From NCBI GenBank assembly GCA_045595795.1, contig JAZOBC010000053.1:1-60964 (forward strand): a stretch of 60,964 nt of DNA, written 5' to 3'. Positions 33,399 through 43,259 of the stretch are shown here, piece by piece (position 1 is the first letter of the stretch; every line of letters begins with the position of its first letter). This stretch comes from UMGS755 sp045595795. GTDB taxonomy: Bacteria > Bacillota > Clostridia > UBA1381 > UBA9506. The notes beneath the pieces were generated by a model. The model ran no database searches, was not told the origin of the DNA, and saw only the letters and a list, made by a program, of their open reading frames with translations. Position numbers and translations under genes: made by a program.

Positions 33399-34499
33399 AT
33401 GAAAAAATTGTTTTCCCTTGTGGCTGTTCTTTTGCTCGCTTGCAATCTTTCTGTCAGCGCTGAAAACTTACCGACGCAAGATATTTTGGAAGAAACTTTG
33501 GAACAGACAGAAAATGTGCAGATTCCCGATTTTAATTTTACGCAAATGGCAAGTCAGGCAGTCTCCGGTACACTGTCCTTCTCATTTGAAGGTGTTTTAG
33601 AAACGCTTTCTGATATCCTATGGGGTGAAATCAAAGAAAATATTGCCATTTTAATTAAAATACTGGTGTTGGCAGTGCTGGCAGGTGTGCTGTGTAATTT
33701 GCATCAATCTGCACCGGGCAACAGCGTTCATGAAATTAGTTTTTTAGCTTGCTTTGCCGCTATCAGTGGTTTTTCCGTAACCATCATCTCAGACCTATCG
33801 CAGTTGGCTTCTGTCACCATGGATAATATGATGCTGTTCATCGCCTCACTAATGCCCGTCATCGGTGGTTTAGTCGCAAGCACATCAGAGCTTGCCATGA
33901 CAGGTTTTTATCCAACACTGTTTTTGGCGATGCAAGCCTTCACGGCCATTTGTAGCCGTTTCTTTCTCCCTGCTATCACAGTCATCACCGCGCTGTCTGT
34001 CATCAACGCCATGAGTGGACGCTTCCATATTGCTCGCCTCATTGCTGTTTTAAGGCAAATCATCAAATGGAGCATTGGACTTTTGCTGACTGTGTTCGTC
34101 GGCATTTTGAGCATTCACAGCTTTTCTGCCTTTGCTGCCGGTAGTGTAGCAGGACGCACGGTGAAATATGCCTTGTGCAATTTTGTGCCCCTGGTGGGAA
34201 ACGTGCTCGCCGAATCTGCCGAAGCCGTCATCAGTAGTGTCCGCGTCATTCGTGGTGCTGTGGGGCTGACCGGTGTGCTAGCACTTTTATTCCTCACCGC
34301 AATACCACTCATAAAAATGCTGACCGTCTCACTCCTCTATCGTTTTGCTGCCGGTATTTCCGAGCCTGCTACCGACCAACGAATTGTCAAGCTTCTTATG
34401 GATTTAGCAGGCAACATCACCTTGATTTTTTCCATCTTGCTGATGGTGTCTGCAATGTTTATCATCAGCATTGCACTGCTCTGCAGCTTTCACATGTAA
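33399..34499 (+). CDS. spoIIIAE: Stage III sporulation protein AE
   Basis: A 366-residue membrane protein with a cleavable-looking N-terminal signal (about residues 1-21) and about seven further hydrophobic segments. SpoIIIAE is the large integral subunit of the mother-cell complex. Family-like stretches include MPVIGGLVASTSELAMTGFYPTLF and FAAGSVAGRTVKYALCNFVPLVGNVLAE. AAGGAG precedes the start. Confidence 0.94.
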   Translation: MKKLFSLVAVLLLACNLSVSAENLPTQDILEETLEQTENVQIPDFNFTQMASQAVSGTLSFSFEGVLETLSDILWGEIKENIAILIKILVLAVLAGVLCNLHQSAPGNSVHEISFLACFAAISGFSVTIISDLSQLASVTMDNMMLFIASLMPVIGGLVASTSELAMTGFYPTLFLAMQAFTAICSRFFLPAITVITALSVINAMSGRFHIARLIAVLRQIIKWSIGLLLTVFVGILSIHSFSAFAAGSVAGRTVKYALCNFVPLVGNVLAESAEAVISSVRVIRGAVGLTGVLALLFLTAIPLIKMLTVSLLYRFAAGISEPATDQRIVKLLMDLAGNITLIFSILLMVSAMFIISIALLCSFHM

Positions 34500-34511
34500 G
34501 GGAGGCATAAT

Positions 34512-34964
34512 ATGAAATTGATCAGCGACTATACCGTTTCCATTTTGGTTGTTTCAGCACTGGCAATTTTATTTGAAAATATATTGCCGGACGGCAACAA
34601 CAAAAAATTTTGTCGCATCATCATTGGTCTTTCTGTGATGCTCATCATCCTGACACCGCTAACCCGGCTCCCCCATTATAATGAAACCTTCCGTCTGCCG
34701 GAGCTTCGTCTTAATAGCACAAACATAACAGGTGAGACAAAATCATATATTGCAGAAAATTTTGAAAAAAAATTATCCCTAACAATAGCTGAGGATATCC
34801 GTCAAACTTTTGGCACAGCTGTATCCTGTCGCATTGTGACAGAGGTAAATGAATCCGGACAAATCACCGACATCCGTCATGTGATTCTTTCGCCACACAC
34901 GCAGAAAATTGCTGCTTATATTGCTCAAAAATACGGTTTAAAGGAGGCAAACATCACGCCATGA
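34512..34964 (+). CDS. spoIIIAF: Stage III sporulation protein AF
   Basis: A 150-residue protein with two N-terminal membrane helices (about residues 8-22 and 38-54, with LPDGNNKKFCRIIIGLSVMLIIL between) and a soluble C-terminal ring-forming domain. Sequence and place in the operon identify SpoIIIAF. It overlaps spoIIIAG by four bases (ATGA). Confidence 0.92.
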   Translation: MKLISDYTVSILVVSALAILFENILPDGNNKKFCRIIIGLSVMLIILTPLTRLPHYNETFRLPELRLNSTNITGETKSYIAENFEKKLSLTIAEDIRQTFGTAVSCRIVTEVNESGQITDIRHVILSPHTQKIAAYIAQKYGLKEANITP

Positions 34965-35506
34965 AGCATAGCTATGAAAAATTACTCGGTCGGTTCATGC
35001 ATACAAAATGGCTTGTCATCATATTATTGATAGGGATTGGACTTCTCCTTCTCCCAAATTTCTTGACGGAGAAAAAAACCACCGCAAACGATGTCCAAAA
35101 CGTCGCCACTGTGTTTAACCGTCAGACATATGAAACTGAGCTGGAAACACGCCTTGTCAACATTTTATCGACTGTGCGCGGCATCAGTCAGGTGAGCGTG
35201 ATGGTAACGCTTTGCGACAGCGGCGAAATCTATTACGCTCAAAATGAAACCTCAGACGAAAAAAATACAAATGACGGTATTTCACAGGAACTCTCTTTCG
35301 AAGCCGGCGGCACATTGGCGCTAAAAAATGATGCTGGCGGCGGCCAGTCGCCGATTTTATTAAAAACACAACTCCCTGAAGTCTCCGGTGTGTTAATCAC
35401 GGCAAAAGGTGTTGATGATCCCACCATAGAAGCTGATGTCGTCAGCGCCGTCCGTGCCGTTTTAGATGTTGCAACGCATCGTGTTAAAGTGCTTCCGAAA
35501 GCATAA
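34961..35506 (+). CDS. spoIIIAG: Stage III sporulation protein AG
   Basis: A 181-residue single-pass protein (membrane helix about residues 18-36) with a ring-building RBM domain split by an insert (about 85-130), as known for SpoIIIAG, which forms a large ring in the intermembrane space. The segments LETRLVNILSTVRGISQVSVMVTL and EVSGVLITAKGVDDPTIEADVVSAVRAVL are typical. Confidence 0.94.
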   Translation: MKHSYEKLLGRFMHTKWLVIILLIGIGLLLLPNFLTEKKTTANDVQNVATVFNRQTYETELETRLVNILSTVRGISQVSVMVTLCDSGEIYYAQNETSDEKNTNDGISQELSFEAGGTLALKNDAGGGQSPILLKTQLPEVSGVLITAKGVDDPTIEADVVSAVRAVLDVATHRVKVLPKA

Positions 35507-35528
35507 ATTTTTTAAATGGAGGATAAAT

Positions 35529-36152
35529 ATGAAACTTCTTAAAACCATTCAGTCAAATGTTTTACACAAAAAAGAAGGCAAAAAACGCCGTATGGTGGTC
35601 ATCCGCAAACGACAGATCACGGCTTTTTCTCTGCTGATTTTAGTTGGCGTTGCCGGCTACCTGAACTGGAGTTTCCAAAAAGATGCTGTTGATCCCGATG
35701 TCGCCGCTGTCTACAGTGAGGTCACAAAAAAATTAGGCGAGGCACAAATGGTCAGCGGCACCGCTCAAGAAGTTCCCGATAATCATCCAACCCCCGTTGT
35801 AAACGACTATTTTGCACAAGCAAAGTTAGAGCGAGATGTCCGTCGAAGCGAATCCATGGATATGCTGGCTAAAATTTTAGATTCTCCGGAAACCGATAAA
35901 GAGGCAAGAAGCCGTGCCGAAGATGAAATCCACTACCTGGCAGATATAACAGAAAAAGAAGTGCTGATAGAAAACCTAATCAAAGCCAAAGGCTATGACG
36001 ATGTTGTCACCATGATGGGTGAAAACCTCATCAGCATCGCTGTCAAAAGCCAGTTACTCAACGAAGTTGATGCCGCCATCATCAAAGACATCGCCGTTTC
36101 TGTCACAGGTTACAGTGCTGAAACCGTCAAATTGATCGAGATCCAATCATAG
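35529..36152 (+). CDS. spoIIIAH: Stage III sporulation protein AH
   Basis: A 207-residue single-pass protein (helix about residues 33-48, LLILVGVAGYLNWSF) with a C-terminal YscJ-like domain that binds SpoIIQ from the forespore. Conserved segment: FAQAKLERDVRRSESMDMLAKIL. GGAGG before the ATG at 35529 supports this start over a longer frame that begins inside spoIIIAG. It ends the operon; no spoIIQ is in the window. Confidence 0.94.
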   Translation: MKLLKTIQSNVLHKKEGKKRRMVVIRKRQITAFSLLILVGVAGYLNWSFQKDAVDPDVAAVYSEVTKKLGEAQMVSGTAQEVPDNHPTPVVNDYFAQAKLERDVRRSESMDMLAKILDSPETDKEARSRAEDEIHYLADITEKEVLIENLIKAKGYDDVVTMMGENLISIAVKSQLLNEVDAAIIKDIAVSVTGYSAETVKLIEIQS

Positions 36153-36174
36153 CGTAAATGTCCGTTGATTCATG

Positions 36175-36203
36175 TTGACTCTCTGCAGGTTCTGTGCTAC
36201 AAT
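36175..36203 (+). promoter_or_regulatory. Sigma-A-type promoter of the stalk-domain gene
   Basis: TTGACT (36175-36180), 17-base spacer, TACAAT (36198-36203), 40 bases before the ATG. Confidence 0.72.
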
Positions 36204-36242
36204 ATAACTATTGCAAAAATACATAAAACAAGGAGAATGAAC

Positions 36243-37163
36243 ATGAAAATCACAACAAAAATCATCTCTGCCATGCTGTCTGTTATGCTGATTGTAGCCT
36301 GCATGCCTGTACTCCTTGCGGCTGAAGAAGTGCCTATCAGCCTGACGGCACTCGCTACCAAATCAACCGTGTTAATCAACGGCGTGATTACCAGCTTCGA
36401 GGCATATAATATAAAGGATAATAACTACGTGAAATTACGTGACATTGCTCAGGCCATTTCCGACACTGAAAAGCAATTTGACGTAAGTTTTGATGAAAAA
36501 AACAATGCCGTTGCCTTAACCTCTGACAAAGCCTATACGACCATTGGTGGTGAATTAAACGGCGGTGACGGAACGGACAAAACTGCAACAAGCAGCACAT
36601 CAAACATTGTGAAAGACGGTGAGACCATCTCACTTGCCGCTTATTTAGTCAACGATAATAATTATTTTAAGCTTCGTGATTTAGGTCAGACCTTCAATTT
36701 TGAAGTATCATGGGACGCTAAGACCAATATCATCATCGTAGATACTGCCAAGTCCTACACCGGTGCTAATGCTTCCGCAAAAGACTACATAACCTTTTAC
36801 GAAAACTATAGTGATGTCCCGGATATGGGTGCTATGATGAATCTACCGGTTATAGCAGACTTCATGGAAGAAGAAGACACGATAGATGAAAGACATATTT
36901 ATTACTACCCCGTTGTCGACTTAAACGAAGCAATGGCAGATGTGTATTGCTATATGGATCTCCTGTTTGGTAGCGGTTTCTACTACACCAAATCAGAACA
37001 ATATAACAACGTTGCCATTTTCCTGTCAAAATCCGGAAGATATTTAACGGTTGAATGGTATGAAGGCGATGAAGAATCCGGCGTGCCTGATATTATTGCC
37101 GTTTTAATTGACACATATCTTTTTTCAGCAGAAGAACTTGCAGAAATAAACTTCTCCGACTAA
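36243..37163 (+). CDS. Secreted protein with copper-amine-oxidase-type stalk domains
   Basis: A 306-residue protein with a signal peptide (about residues 1-27) and two repeats of the stalk (Cu_amine_oxidN1-like) fold, recognised by NDNNYFKLRDLGQTFNFEVSWD and an earlier divergent NYVKLRDIAQAI. The C-terminal 100 residues are acidic and unrecognised. Such stalk modules are extracellular interaction domains in Clostridia, with no enzymatic role. AAGGAG precedes the chosen ATG; another ATG six bases earlier is too close to it. It has its own promoter and terminator. Confidence 0.82.
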   Translation: MKITTKIISAMLSVMLIVACMPVLLAAEEVPISLTALATKSTVLINGVITSFEAYNIKDNNYVKLRDIAQAISDTEKQFDVSFDEKNNAVALTSDKAYTTIGGELNGGDGTDKTATSSTSNIVKDGETISLAAYLVNDNNYFKLRDLGQTFNFEVSWDAKTNIIIVDTAKSYTGANASAKDYITFYENYSDVPDMGAMMNLPVIADFMEEEDTIDERHIYYYPVVDLNEAMADVYCYMDLLFGSGFYYTKSEQYNNVAIFLSKSGRYLTVEWYEGDEESGVPDIIAVLIDTYLFSAEELAEINFSD

Positions 37164-37178
37164 ACATGCAGTTAACGT

Positions 37179-37214
37179 AAAAGGATTGAGCCTTATAGAC
37201 TCAATCCTTTTTTT
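37179..37214. terminator. Two-way terminator between stalk-domain gene and zinc-ribbon gene
   Basis: AAAAGGATTGAG/CTCAATCCTTTT stem (37179-37190 with 37200-37211), with T-run on the plus strand and A-run on the other side. It separates two convergent genes. Confidence 0.88.
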
Positions 37215-37222
37215 ATAATCAA

Positions 37223-38005
37223 TTAAAAATTAAACCAAAGTGTTCCGTCCGGCTGTCTTTCGGCCGTAAAATAACAAAAAGGATAGTGGCTGCAGCTTAA
37301 AAATTTTCCCTTTTCCCCTTGCTTTTCCTGCAATTTAGCACCACAATGAGGGCAAAGCCCTGCCGCCACACTTCCGGTTTTATCCGGCTGCAAAAATTCA
37401 TCATATTGTGCCTTGCGCTCCTCCGAACTGCGACTAAAATCCTCCGGCACAGCCATACGGTTTCTGCCGGTGCAATAAATTTTTCCTGACTCCGAACAGT
37501 CTATGCAAAACATGCATTCCCGACAATCTTCTTCCACAAGAGCATATGGCCTGCCTTGGTAGACTCTTGCCTGGATTGGACAATCCGGCACCCGACACTG
37601 TTTGCCGTCGCCTGTCGCCGACAAACAATCTGCCGCCTTCATAAACTGTCCAAACAGCTTGTGAGCATATTGATTATAGAGCCACAACTTGTTGCAAGTC
37701 CCCTCTGCCAATTGCTCTAACAGGTCACCCGCCGGCTCAAGCACCACCATCAGTGCTGAAACATCTCCATTTTCTAAGCTTTCCGCCATATCTGCATCAG
37801 GATTCACAGCCACCTTCAGCAATTTACCTCCCGATGTAAGCTGCAGCACGCCGTCTTTCTCGCAGCATGCCGTCACCGGAATACGTTTTGCTCCCGATAA
37901 TAAAACCGGGGTTTTATTAGAATAGAAGGACAAGTTCAGCTCAGGCAACACAAAAGAGCCATGAGCACGAATCATATCCGCAAGTTCTGTTAAACGTCCC
38001 TCCAT
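37223..38005 (-). CDS. Uncharacterised Cys-rich protein with topoisomerase-type zinc ribbon
   Basis: A 260-residue protein I do not recognise as a named family. The N-terminal half (about 1-125) lacks motifs. The middle holds a Cys cluster (CRVPDCPIQ, CRECMFCIDC, about 135-175). The C-terminal 45 residues form a zinc ribbon like those at the end of DNA topoisomerase I (CPHCGAKL then FLSCSHYPFC). It lies 18 bases after ligA in the same direction, so a nucleic-acid role is plausible but unproven. Confidence 0.75.
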   Translation of the reverse strand: MEGRLTELADMIRAHGSFVLPELNLSFYSNKTPVLLSGAKRIPVTACCEKDGVLQLTSGGKLLKVAVNPDADMAESLENGDVSALMVVLEPAGDLLEQLAEGTCNKLWLYNQYAHKLFGQFMKAADCLSATGDGKQCRVPDCPIQARVYQGRPYALVEEDCRECMFCIDCSESGKIYCTGRNRMAVPEDFSRSSEERKAQYDEFLQPDKTGSVAAGLCPHCGAKLQEKQGEKGKFLSCSHYPFCYFTAERQPDGTLWFNF

Positions 38006-38023
38006 CTGCTTCCCACTCCATTT

Positions 38024-40003
38024 CTACTGCAGCATATCCATCAGCTCATCCAAAGTTAAAACCGGCACACCTAAGCTCTGTGCCTTAGTCAGCTTGCTGC
38101 CGGCATCACTCCCTGCCACCACATAATCCGTCTTAGCAGAAACGCTGCCCGCTGCTGTTCCGCCATTCTTTTCAATCAACGCTGTCACTTCATTGCGCGA
38201 CAATTCCTCAAATTTTCCGGTAATGACAAATTTCTTACCCAAAAGCTTTGATGTTGTATCCACCGCCTCATGGTGCTCCATGTCCACCCCAGCTTCCTTG
38301 AGTCGCTGTATCAGCTCTCGGTTGTGAGGATTCTGAAAATATTGATACACATAAGCTGCTGTCTTTTCACCAATTTCGTGAACCGCCGTCAGCGTTTCCT
38401 CTGTCTGCTCCATGAGCACATCCATGCTGCCAAAGGCCTTTGCTAAAAGCATAGACGAACGCTGACCGTTGAGGCGAATGCCCAATGCAAACAGCACACG
38501 CGCCAAGCCACGCTCTTTGGAAGCTTCAATCGCCGCCAAAAGATTTTTGGCAGACTTCTCACCAAACCGTTCAAGACTTGTCAGCTGTTCCTCGCGCAGC
38601 TGATATAAATCCGCCGCCGAGTGAAGCAGACCTGCCTCTGTCAGTTGTTCAACCACCGCAGGGCCCAAGCCCTCAATATCCATCGCATCACGCGATGCAA
38701 AATGCTCTAAATTGCGTTGCATCTGTGCCGGACAGTTACTACCCGTACAACGAAAGACAGCCTCTCCCTCGCTACGCTCAATGGGCTCGCCACACTCAGG
38801 ACAACAGTCCGGCATGGAAAAATGCCGCTCATCACCTGTCCGTTCCGCAACAACAACCTCCGTAATTTCAGGAATGATGTCGCCAGCCTTACGGACATAT
38901 ACCATATCACCAATCATAATATCCTTTTCACGGATATAATCTAAGTTATGAAGCGTCGCTCGCCGCACCGTAGAACCTGCCACCTGCACCGGCTCAAGCA
39001 CCGCATTAGGGGTAATTGCGCCGGTTCTGCCCACCTGCAATACAATATCTGTTAACCGTGTTTTCTTGGTTTCGGCAGGAAATTTATAGGCAACCGCCCA
39101 ACGGGGACATTTGCTGGTAGACCCAAGCTGCTCACGCTGCTCTAAATCATCCACTTTAATCACGGCGCCATCAATTTCAAAAGGCAAGTTCTCCCGCTCT
39201 GCCCCAATCGCAAGCACGCGCTCAAATGCCTCTGTAATAGTCGAATAGGTTCTGATGCTCGGCACAGTTTTAAAGCCAAGCTGAGCAAGATATCGTAGCC
39301 CCTCGCTGTGAGATGTAAAGGTTTTGCCCTCACATCTTTGAATATTAAAAATGAAAATGTCCAGATGCCGTTTGGCTGCTATGGAAGAATCAAGCTGTCT
39401 GAGACTCCCTGCCGCCGCGTTTCTGGGATTGGCAAACAGCGACTCTCCTGCTTGTTTTCTCTGTTCATTCAGCAGTTCAAAATCTGCTTTTGATATAAAA
39501 ACCTCACCGCGCACTTCCAAAAAAGGAATCGCTTCCGGAAGTTTTAAGGGTATGGAGCCAATCGTTTTTAAATTTTGCGTCACATCTTCTCCGGTTCTGC
39601 CGTCCCCACGGGTTGAACCGCGAACCAAAAGTCCGTTTTCATATTCCAGCGACACCGACAGCCCATCAATTTTATATTCCACGCCATAGCAGTAAGGTTC
39701 AGACAAGGCTGCCGCAACACGTCCGTCAAACTCCTCAACCTCGTCCCGGCTGAAGGCATCGTTTAAACTCTGCATGGGCACCTGATGTTCAACAGAGGAA
39801 AAACCCTCCGATACCTGACCCACAATTCGTACAGTGGGCGATGCCGGGTCTTTAAACTCCGGATGTGCCAGTTCCAAAGCCTGCAGCTTCCTCAGTGCCA
39901 TATCATATTCATAATCTGATATTTCCGGTGCATCCAGTACATAATACCGATGGGCATGATAATTCAGAAATTCTGTCAATTCCTTCATTTCTTTTTCTAT
40001 CAT
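38024..40003 (-). CDS. ligA: NAD-dependent DNA ligase
   Basis: LigA seals nicks in replication and repair using NAD. The 659-residue protein has the Ia domain (FLNYHAHRYYVLDAPEISDYEYD), the adenylated Lys in YKIDG, the OB fold, a Cys4 zinc finger (CPECGEPI to CTGSNCPAQ), HhH repeats and a C-terminal BRCT domain (KKFVITGKFEELSRNEV). GGAGG supports the ATG at 40003 (a GTG just before is also possible). Confidence 0.97.
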   Translation of the reverse strand: MIEKEMKELTEFLNYHAHRYYVLDAPEISDYEYDMALRKLQALELAHPEFKDPASPTVRIVGQVSEGFSSVEHQVPMQSLNDAFSRDEVEEFDGRVAAALSEPYCYGVEYKIDGLSVSLEYENGLLVRGSTRGDGRTGEDVTQNLKTIGSIPLKLPEAIPFLEVRGEVFISKADFELLNEQRKQAGESLFANPRNAAAGSLRQLDSSIAAKRHLDIFIFNIQRCEGKTFTSHSEGLRYLAQLGFKTVPSIRTYSTITEAFERVLAIGAERENLPFEIDGAVIKVDDLEQREQLGSTSKCPRWAVAYKFPAETKKTRLTDIVLQVGRTGAITPNAVLEPVQVAGSTVRRATLHNLDYIREKDIMIGDMVYVRKAGDIIPEITEVVVAERTGDERHFSMPDCCPECGEPIERSEGEAVFRCTGSNCPAQMQRNLEHFASRDAMDIEGLGPAVVEQLTEAGLLHSAADLYQLREEQLTSLERFGEKSAKNLLAAIEASKERGLARVLFALGIRLNGQRSSMLLAKAFGSMDVLMEQTEETLTAVHEIGEKTAAYVYQYFQNPHNRELIQRLKEAGVDMEHHEAVDTTSKLLGKKFVITGKFEELSRNEVTALIEKNGGTAAGSVSAKTDYVVAGSDAGSKLTKAQSLGVPVLTLDELMDMLQ

Positions 40004-40036
40004 CACAATCGTCCTCCGTTTAACCCTCATCTTATT

Positions 40037-40070
40037 AAAAAAACTCTGCGGTCTACCGTCAGAGTTTTTT
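40037..40070 (-). terminator. Terminator of mgsA
   Basis: ACTCTG/CAGAGT with an inner CGG/CCG stem, A-run (40036-40043) and T-run (40065-40070), 13 bases past the mgsA stop. Confidence 0.8.
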
Positions 40071-40082
40071 AATTCACATCAT

Positions 40083-40487
40083 TTAAGCCTTAGGATTGAC
40101 AATGTCGCGCCAATCCAAATCACCGCGATCCATACCACGAACCAGCACCTCTGCCGTAGCAGCATTGGTCGCCAACGGCACATTGTGTACGTCGCAAAGG
40201 CGGAACAGCGCTGAAACATCCGGCTCATGAGGTTGAGCTGTCAGCGGATCACGGAAAAACAATACCAAATCTATTTCATTATAGGCAATGCGGGCACCAA
40301 TCTGTTGGTCACCGCCCTGCGGACCCGATAAAAACCGGTGAATTTCAAGTCCGGTTGCCTCGGTAATCAAACTACCGGTTGTACCTGTGGCACAAAGTGC
40401 ATGTTTTTCGAGAATCCCCTTATAGGCTATGCAAAATTGAATCATCAATTCTTTTTTCTTGTCATGTGCTATGAGTGCTATGTTCAT
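40083..40487 (-). CDS. mgsA: Methylglyoxal synthase
   Basis: Converts dihydroxyacetone phosphate to methylglyoxal and phosphate, a bypass of lower glycolysis under phosphate limitation. The 134-residue protein is full length and has LIAHDKKK, the phosphate-binding TGTTG, SGPQGGDQQIGA with the catalytic Asp, and PHEPDVSALFRLCDVHNVP. It has its own promoter and terminator. Confidence 0.96.
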   Translation of the reverse strand: MNIALIAHDKKKELMIQFCIAYKGILEKHALCATGTTGSLITEATGLEIHRFLSGPQGGDQQIGARIAYNEIDLVLFFRDPLTAQPHEPDVSALFRLCDVHNVPLATNAATAEVLVRGMDRGDLDWRDIVNPKA

Positions 40488-40576
40488 GATTCACTTTCCT
40501 CCCCAAAAATTAACATGCCGCTGCCATATTTTTCTATCAATACCGCAACACAAAATGATTAAAAATCAACAAGCAT

Positions 40577-40605
40577 ATTGTACCATATTTTACTTTTCTT
40601 GTCTA
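40577..40605 (-). promoter_or_regulatory. Sigma-A-type promoter of mgsA
   Basis: Minus strand TAGACA (40600-40605), 17-base spacer, TACAAT (40577-40582). Confidence 0.65.
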
Positions 40606-40667
40606 TATCTTTCCATGTTTTTTCATAAAAAATCAAAAAATTTCAAAAATACTGCAAATTCTTTCCG

Positions 40668-42725
40668 TTACTGCAACAGCGTGTTATAGGATACCGATGA
40701 GGTTGCCTCTGTACCACCAAAGAAATATTCATTAAAAATATCCCGTGCCACATAAGAAGCATTGCCACCGGAATAACCATGCTCAATCACAACTGCAATT
40801 GCAATCTGCGGATTATCATAAGGTGCATAGCCCACATAAATAGCATTACTGGAACCGCTGGAAACCTGTGCACTACCGGTTTTACCGCCCGTCGCAAAAG
40901 GAAAATCCGCAAATGCGGCACTGGCTGTTCCTTCTGATGTTGCAAGCTGCATACCTGCCAGAACTGCCTTTAGCGTTTCCGGCTGAATCTCGACCTGGTT
41001 CACAATGACCGGAATCTTTTCCTCTAAAATTTTATCCTCCACATTTGATTTCACCGCTTTTAACAAATGTGTCTCATGGTTTGTGCCACCGTTTGCAAGC
41101 GTCGCTACATAGTTTGCAATCTGAATGGGCGTAAAAAGATTGTCTGACTGGCCGATGGATGCCTGCAGCACATCACCGGGATACCAGATTTGACCATTTG
41201 CCTCACGCAAAGCAGGTCCTGCAACCTGACCGACTGCTTCTTCATCCGCAAGCTCAATCCCCGTTCGAGAACCAAAGCCAAATTGTCTGGCGTAGGTCTC
41301 AATCGGCTCAATCCCCATTCTGCTGCCCATTTCATAGAAAAAGTAGTTACAAGAATGCTGAATGGCCTGTGAAATGTTAATCACACCGTGATTACCGTAG
41401 CTGGAACGGTAAATGTGACACATAAAGTCGTGATTTAAATATTTATACACACCAGTGGTTGCAATGGTCTCAGCCGGCGTAACAAATCCACCCTCTAAGG
41501 CCGCCACCGCCGTACACAGCTTAAATGTTGAACCCGGCTCATAAATACCGCTTAAGGCACGATTGAGCATCGGTCTGGCTTCATTTTCCAACAGCTGATT
41601 ATAATCTGCATTAAACCGCCCCGGATCATAGGTGGGATAAGAGGCCATTGCCAAAATTTCCGCACTGTTTAAATCAAGCACCACAACAGCACCGGCATTG
41701 GCATCATGCCCTTTGCCATATTCAGCGGTCGATGCAATGTTTTGAATTGTCGATGCAAGCGACGCTTCAGCCACACGTTGTAATTCCCGGTCAAGCGTCA
41801 GCATGACAGAATTTCCGGGAACCGGGTCACGAGAATATACAATCTCTGTCTCGCCTTCTTTGATTTTCCGCGCAACGCTGTTAGAACCGTCCGTCCCACG
41901 CAAATAGGATTCAAACGCTTTTTCAACACCCTGCTTGCCCAAGTAGTCATTCATGCCGTAACCACTTTCCCACAAAACGGCGTATTCTTCCTGATTGATC
42001 ACGCCCACGCGCCCTAACAAATGAGCAGCAAGTGTTCCGTCTGTATATTGCCTGATAGGCTCTTGATACACGGTAACGCAAAAGAACCGATCACGTTGTT
42101 CTTTAATAATGGTAATCGTTTCAATATCAACATCCGTACCAAACACATAAGCATTGTTAGAAGAAAAATTTCGCTGCTCCATTTCATATCGAACACCGAC
42201 AATTTTTCGAATATCACTTTCGGAATATTCATCACTGATATCATATTTCTTCTTATATTTTTCAATCACTTCCGGAGCAGTAATATCCGCACGGTATTGC
42301 TTCTGCGCAATAAAGGCTTTGGCTGCTTCCTTTTTTGCAGCTTCATCCTGACCTGCAAATGTAAAAACAAAAGGCGCCTCCCTGGAAATGGGAAGGCTGT
42401 CAGAATAACTTAGCTGCTTTGATTCAAATAACTCGACCATGTTTAAAATCACGCGATTAAGCGCTTCTTTATCGTCATTGATTTTTGCGATGGCAACAGA
42501 GTAACCAACACGGTTGGTCACTAGCGCTCTGCCATAGCGATCCAGAATTTCGCCACGGGGTGCTTTCACCGGAACACTGCGCGCTAAACGACTGTCCGAA
42601 ATTGCCCGATATTCATCCCCCTGCATAATTTGCAGATAAAAAAGGCGGCATACAGCAACCAAAGCCAAAACAATGACCAAGGCGTAAAACATACCGCATC
42701 GCCGATTCAGTTGTTGATCCTCCAT
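40668..42725 (-). CDS. mrdA: Penicillin-binding protein 2 (elongation transpeptidase)
   Basis: A class B PBP of 685 residues, partner of RodA in lateral wall synthesis. It has an N-terminal membrane segment (about 13-30), a dimerisation domain with DRYGRALVTNRVGYSVAI, then the transpeptidase domain with GSTFK (active-site Ser), SCN and KTGS. It is the last gene of the mreBCD-mrdA cluster, starting 14 bases after mreD with AAGGAGG upstream. Confidence 0.95.
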   Translation of the reverse strand: MEDQQLNRRCGMFYALVIVLALVAVCRLFYLQIMQGDEYRAISDSRLARSVPVKAPRGEILDRYGRALVTNRVGYSVAIAKINDDKEALNRVILNMVELFESKQLSYSDSLPISREAPFVFTFAGQDEAAKKEAAKAFIAQKQYRADITAPEVIEKYKKKYDISDEYSESDIRKIVGVRYEMEQRNFSSNNAYVFGTDVDIETITIIKEQRDRFFCVTVYQEPIRQYTDGTLAAHLLGRVGVINQEEYAVLWESGYGMNDYLGKQGVEKAFESYLRGTDGSNSVARKIKEGETEIVYSRDPVPGNSVMLTLDRELQRVAEASLASTIQNIASTAEYGKGHDANAGAVVVLDLNSAEILAMASYPTYDPGRFNADYNQLLENEARPMLNRALSGIYEPGSTFKLCTAVAALEGGFVTPAETIATTGVYKYLNHDFMCHIYRSSYGNHGVINISQAIQHSCNYFFYEMGSRMGIEPIETYARQFGFGSRTGIELADEEAVGQVAGPALREANGQIWYPGDVLQASIGQSDNLFTPIQIANYVATLANGGTNHETHLLKAVKSNVEDKILEEKIPVIVNQVEIQPETLKAVLAGMQLATSEGTASAAFADFPFATGGKTGSAQVSSGSSNAIYVGYAPYDNPQIAIAVVIEHGYSGGNASYVARDIFNEYFFGGTEATSSVSYNTLLQ

Positions 42726-42739
42726 GCCGCAAGCCTCCT

Positions 42740-43246
42740 TTATTGCATTCTCAGCCTGGCCAGCTGTTTCACAACGGGATAGACCAAAAGCGTTACTAAA
42801 AAATTATAGACCGCTGTGGGCAAAATCTTGCAAAAAATTGCAAAAACCCAGCCACCGCGACCCCAGATTGCAAAATACAAAATATAGGTAATGAGTTCAT
42901 AAGGGATAGACAAAGCCAGCACAAACACCATGGCAACAAAAACATGGTTGTTAAACAGGCTATCGCTAATACTGACGCAGGCATAAGCAACCAATGCGCA
43001 CAATAAGCCGTTAATCCCCACGCCGCGCCCGCCGATGACGTCCAAAACCAGTCCACAGATAACCCCGATGGTCAAAGCATTGTAATCCCCGTAAAGAATA
43101 CCAAAACAAACCACCGCCGAAAGCAGTAAATTGGGGATAACATTAAAAACCTCTAAACCACGTAAAACCGTTGTTTGAAGCACCGCAAGCAACAATATGA
43201 AAATAATTGTCAGCACCCAGCTGATCACAGTTCCGCTTTGTCGCAT
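42740..43246 (-). CDS. mreD: Rod shape-determining protein MreD
   Basis: A 168-residue polytopic membrane protein with about five hydrophobic segments. It has the family segment LLLSAVVCFGILYGDYNALTIGVICGLVLDVIGG and sits between mreC and mrdA, 13 bases after mreC. It is part of the elongasome. Confidence 0.92.
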   Translation of the reverse strand: MRQSGTVISWVLTIIFILLLAVLQTTVLRGLEVFNVIPNLLLSAVVCFGILYGDYNALTIGVICGLVLDVIGGRGVGINGLLCALVAYACVSISDSLFNNHVFVAMVFVLALSIPYELITYILYFAIWGRGGWVFAIFCKILPTAVYNFLVTLLVYPVVKQLARLRMQ

Positions 43247-43259
43247 CTGATTCCTCTTC

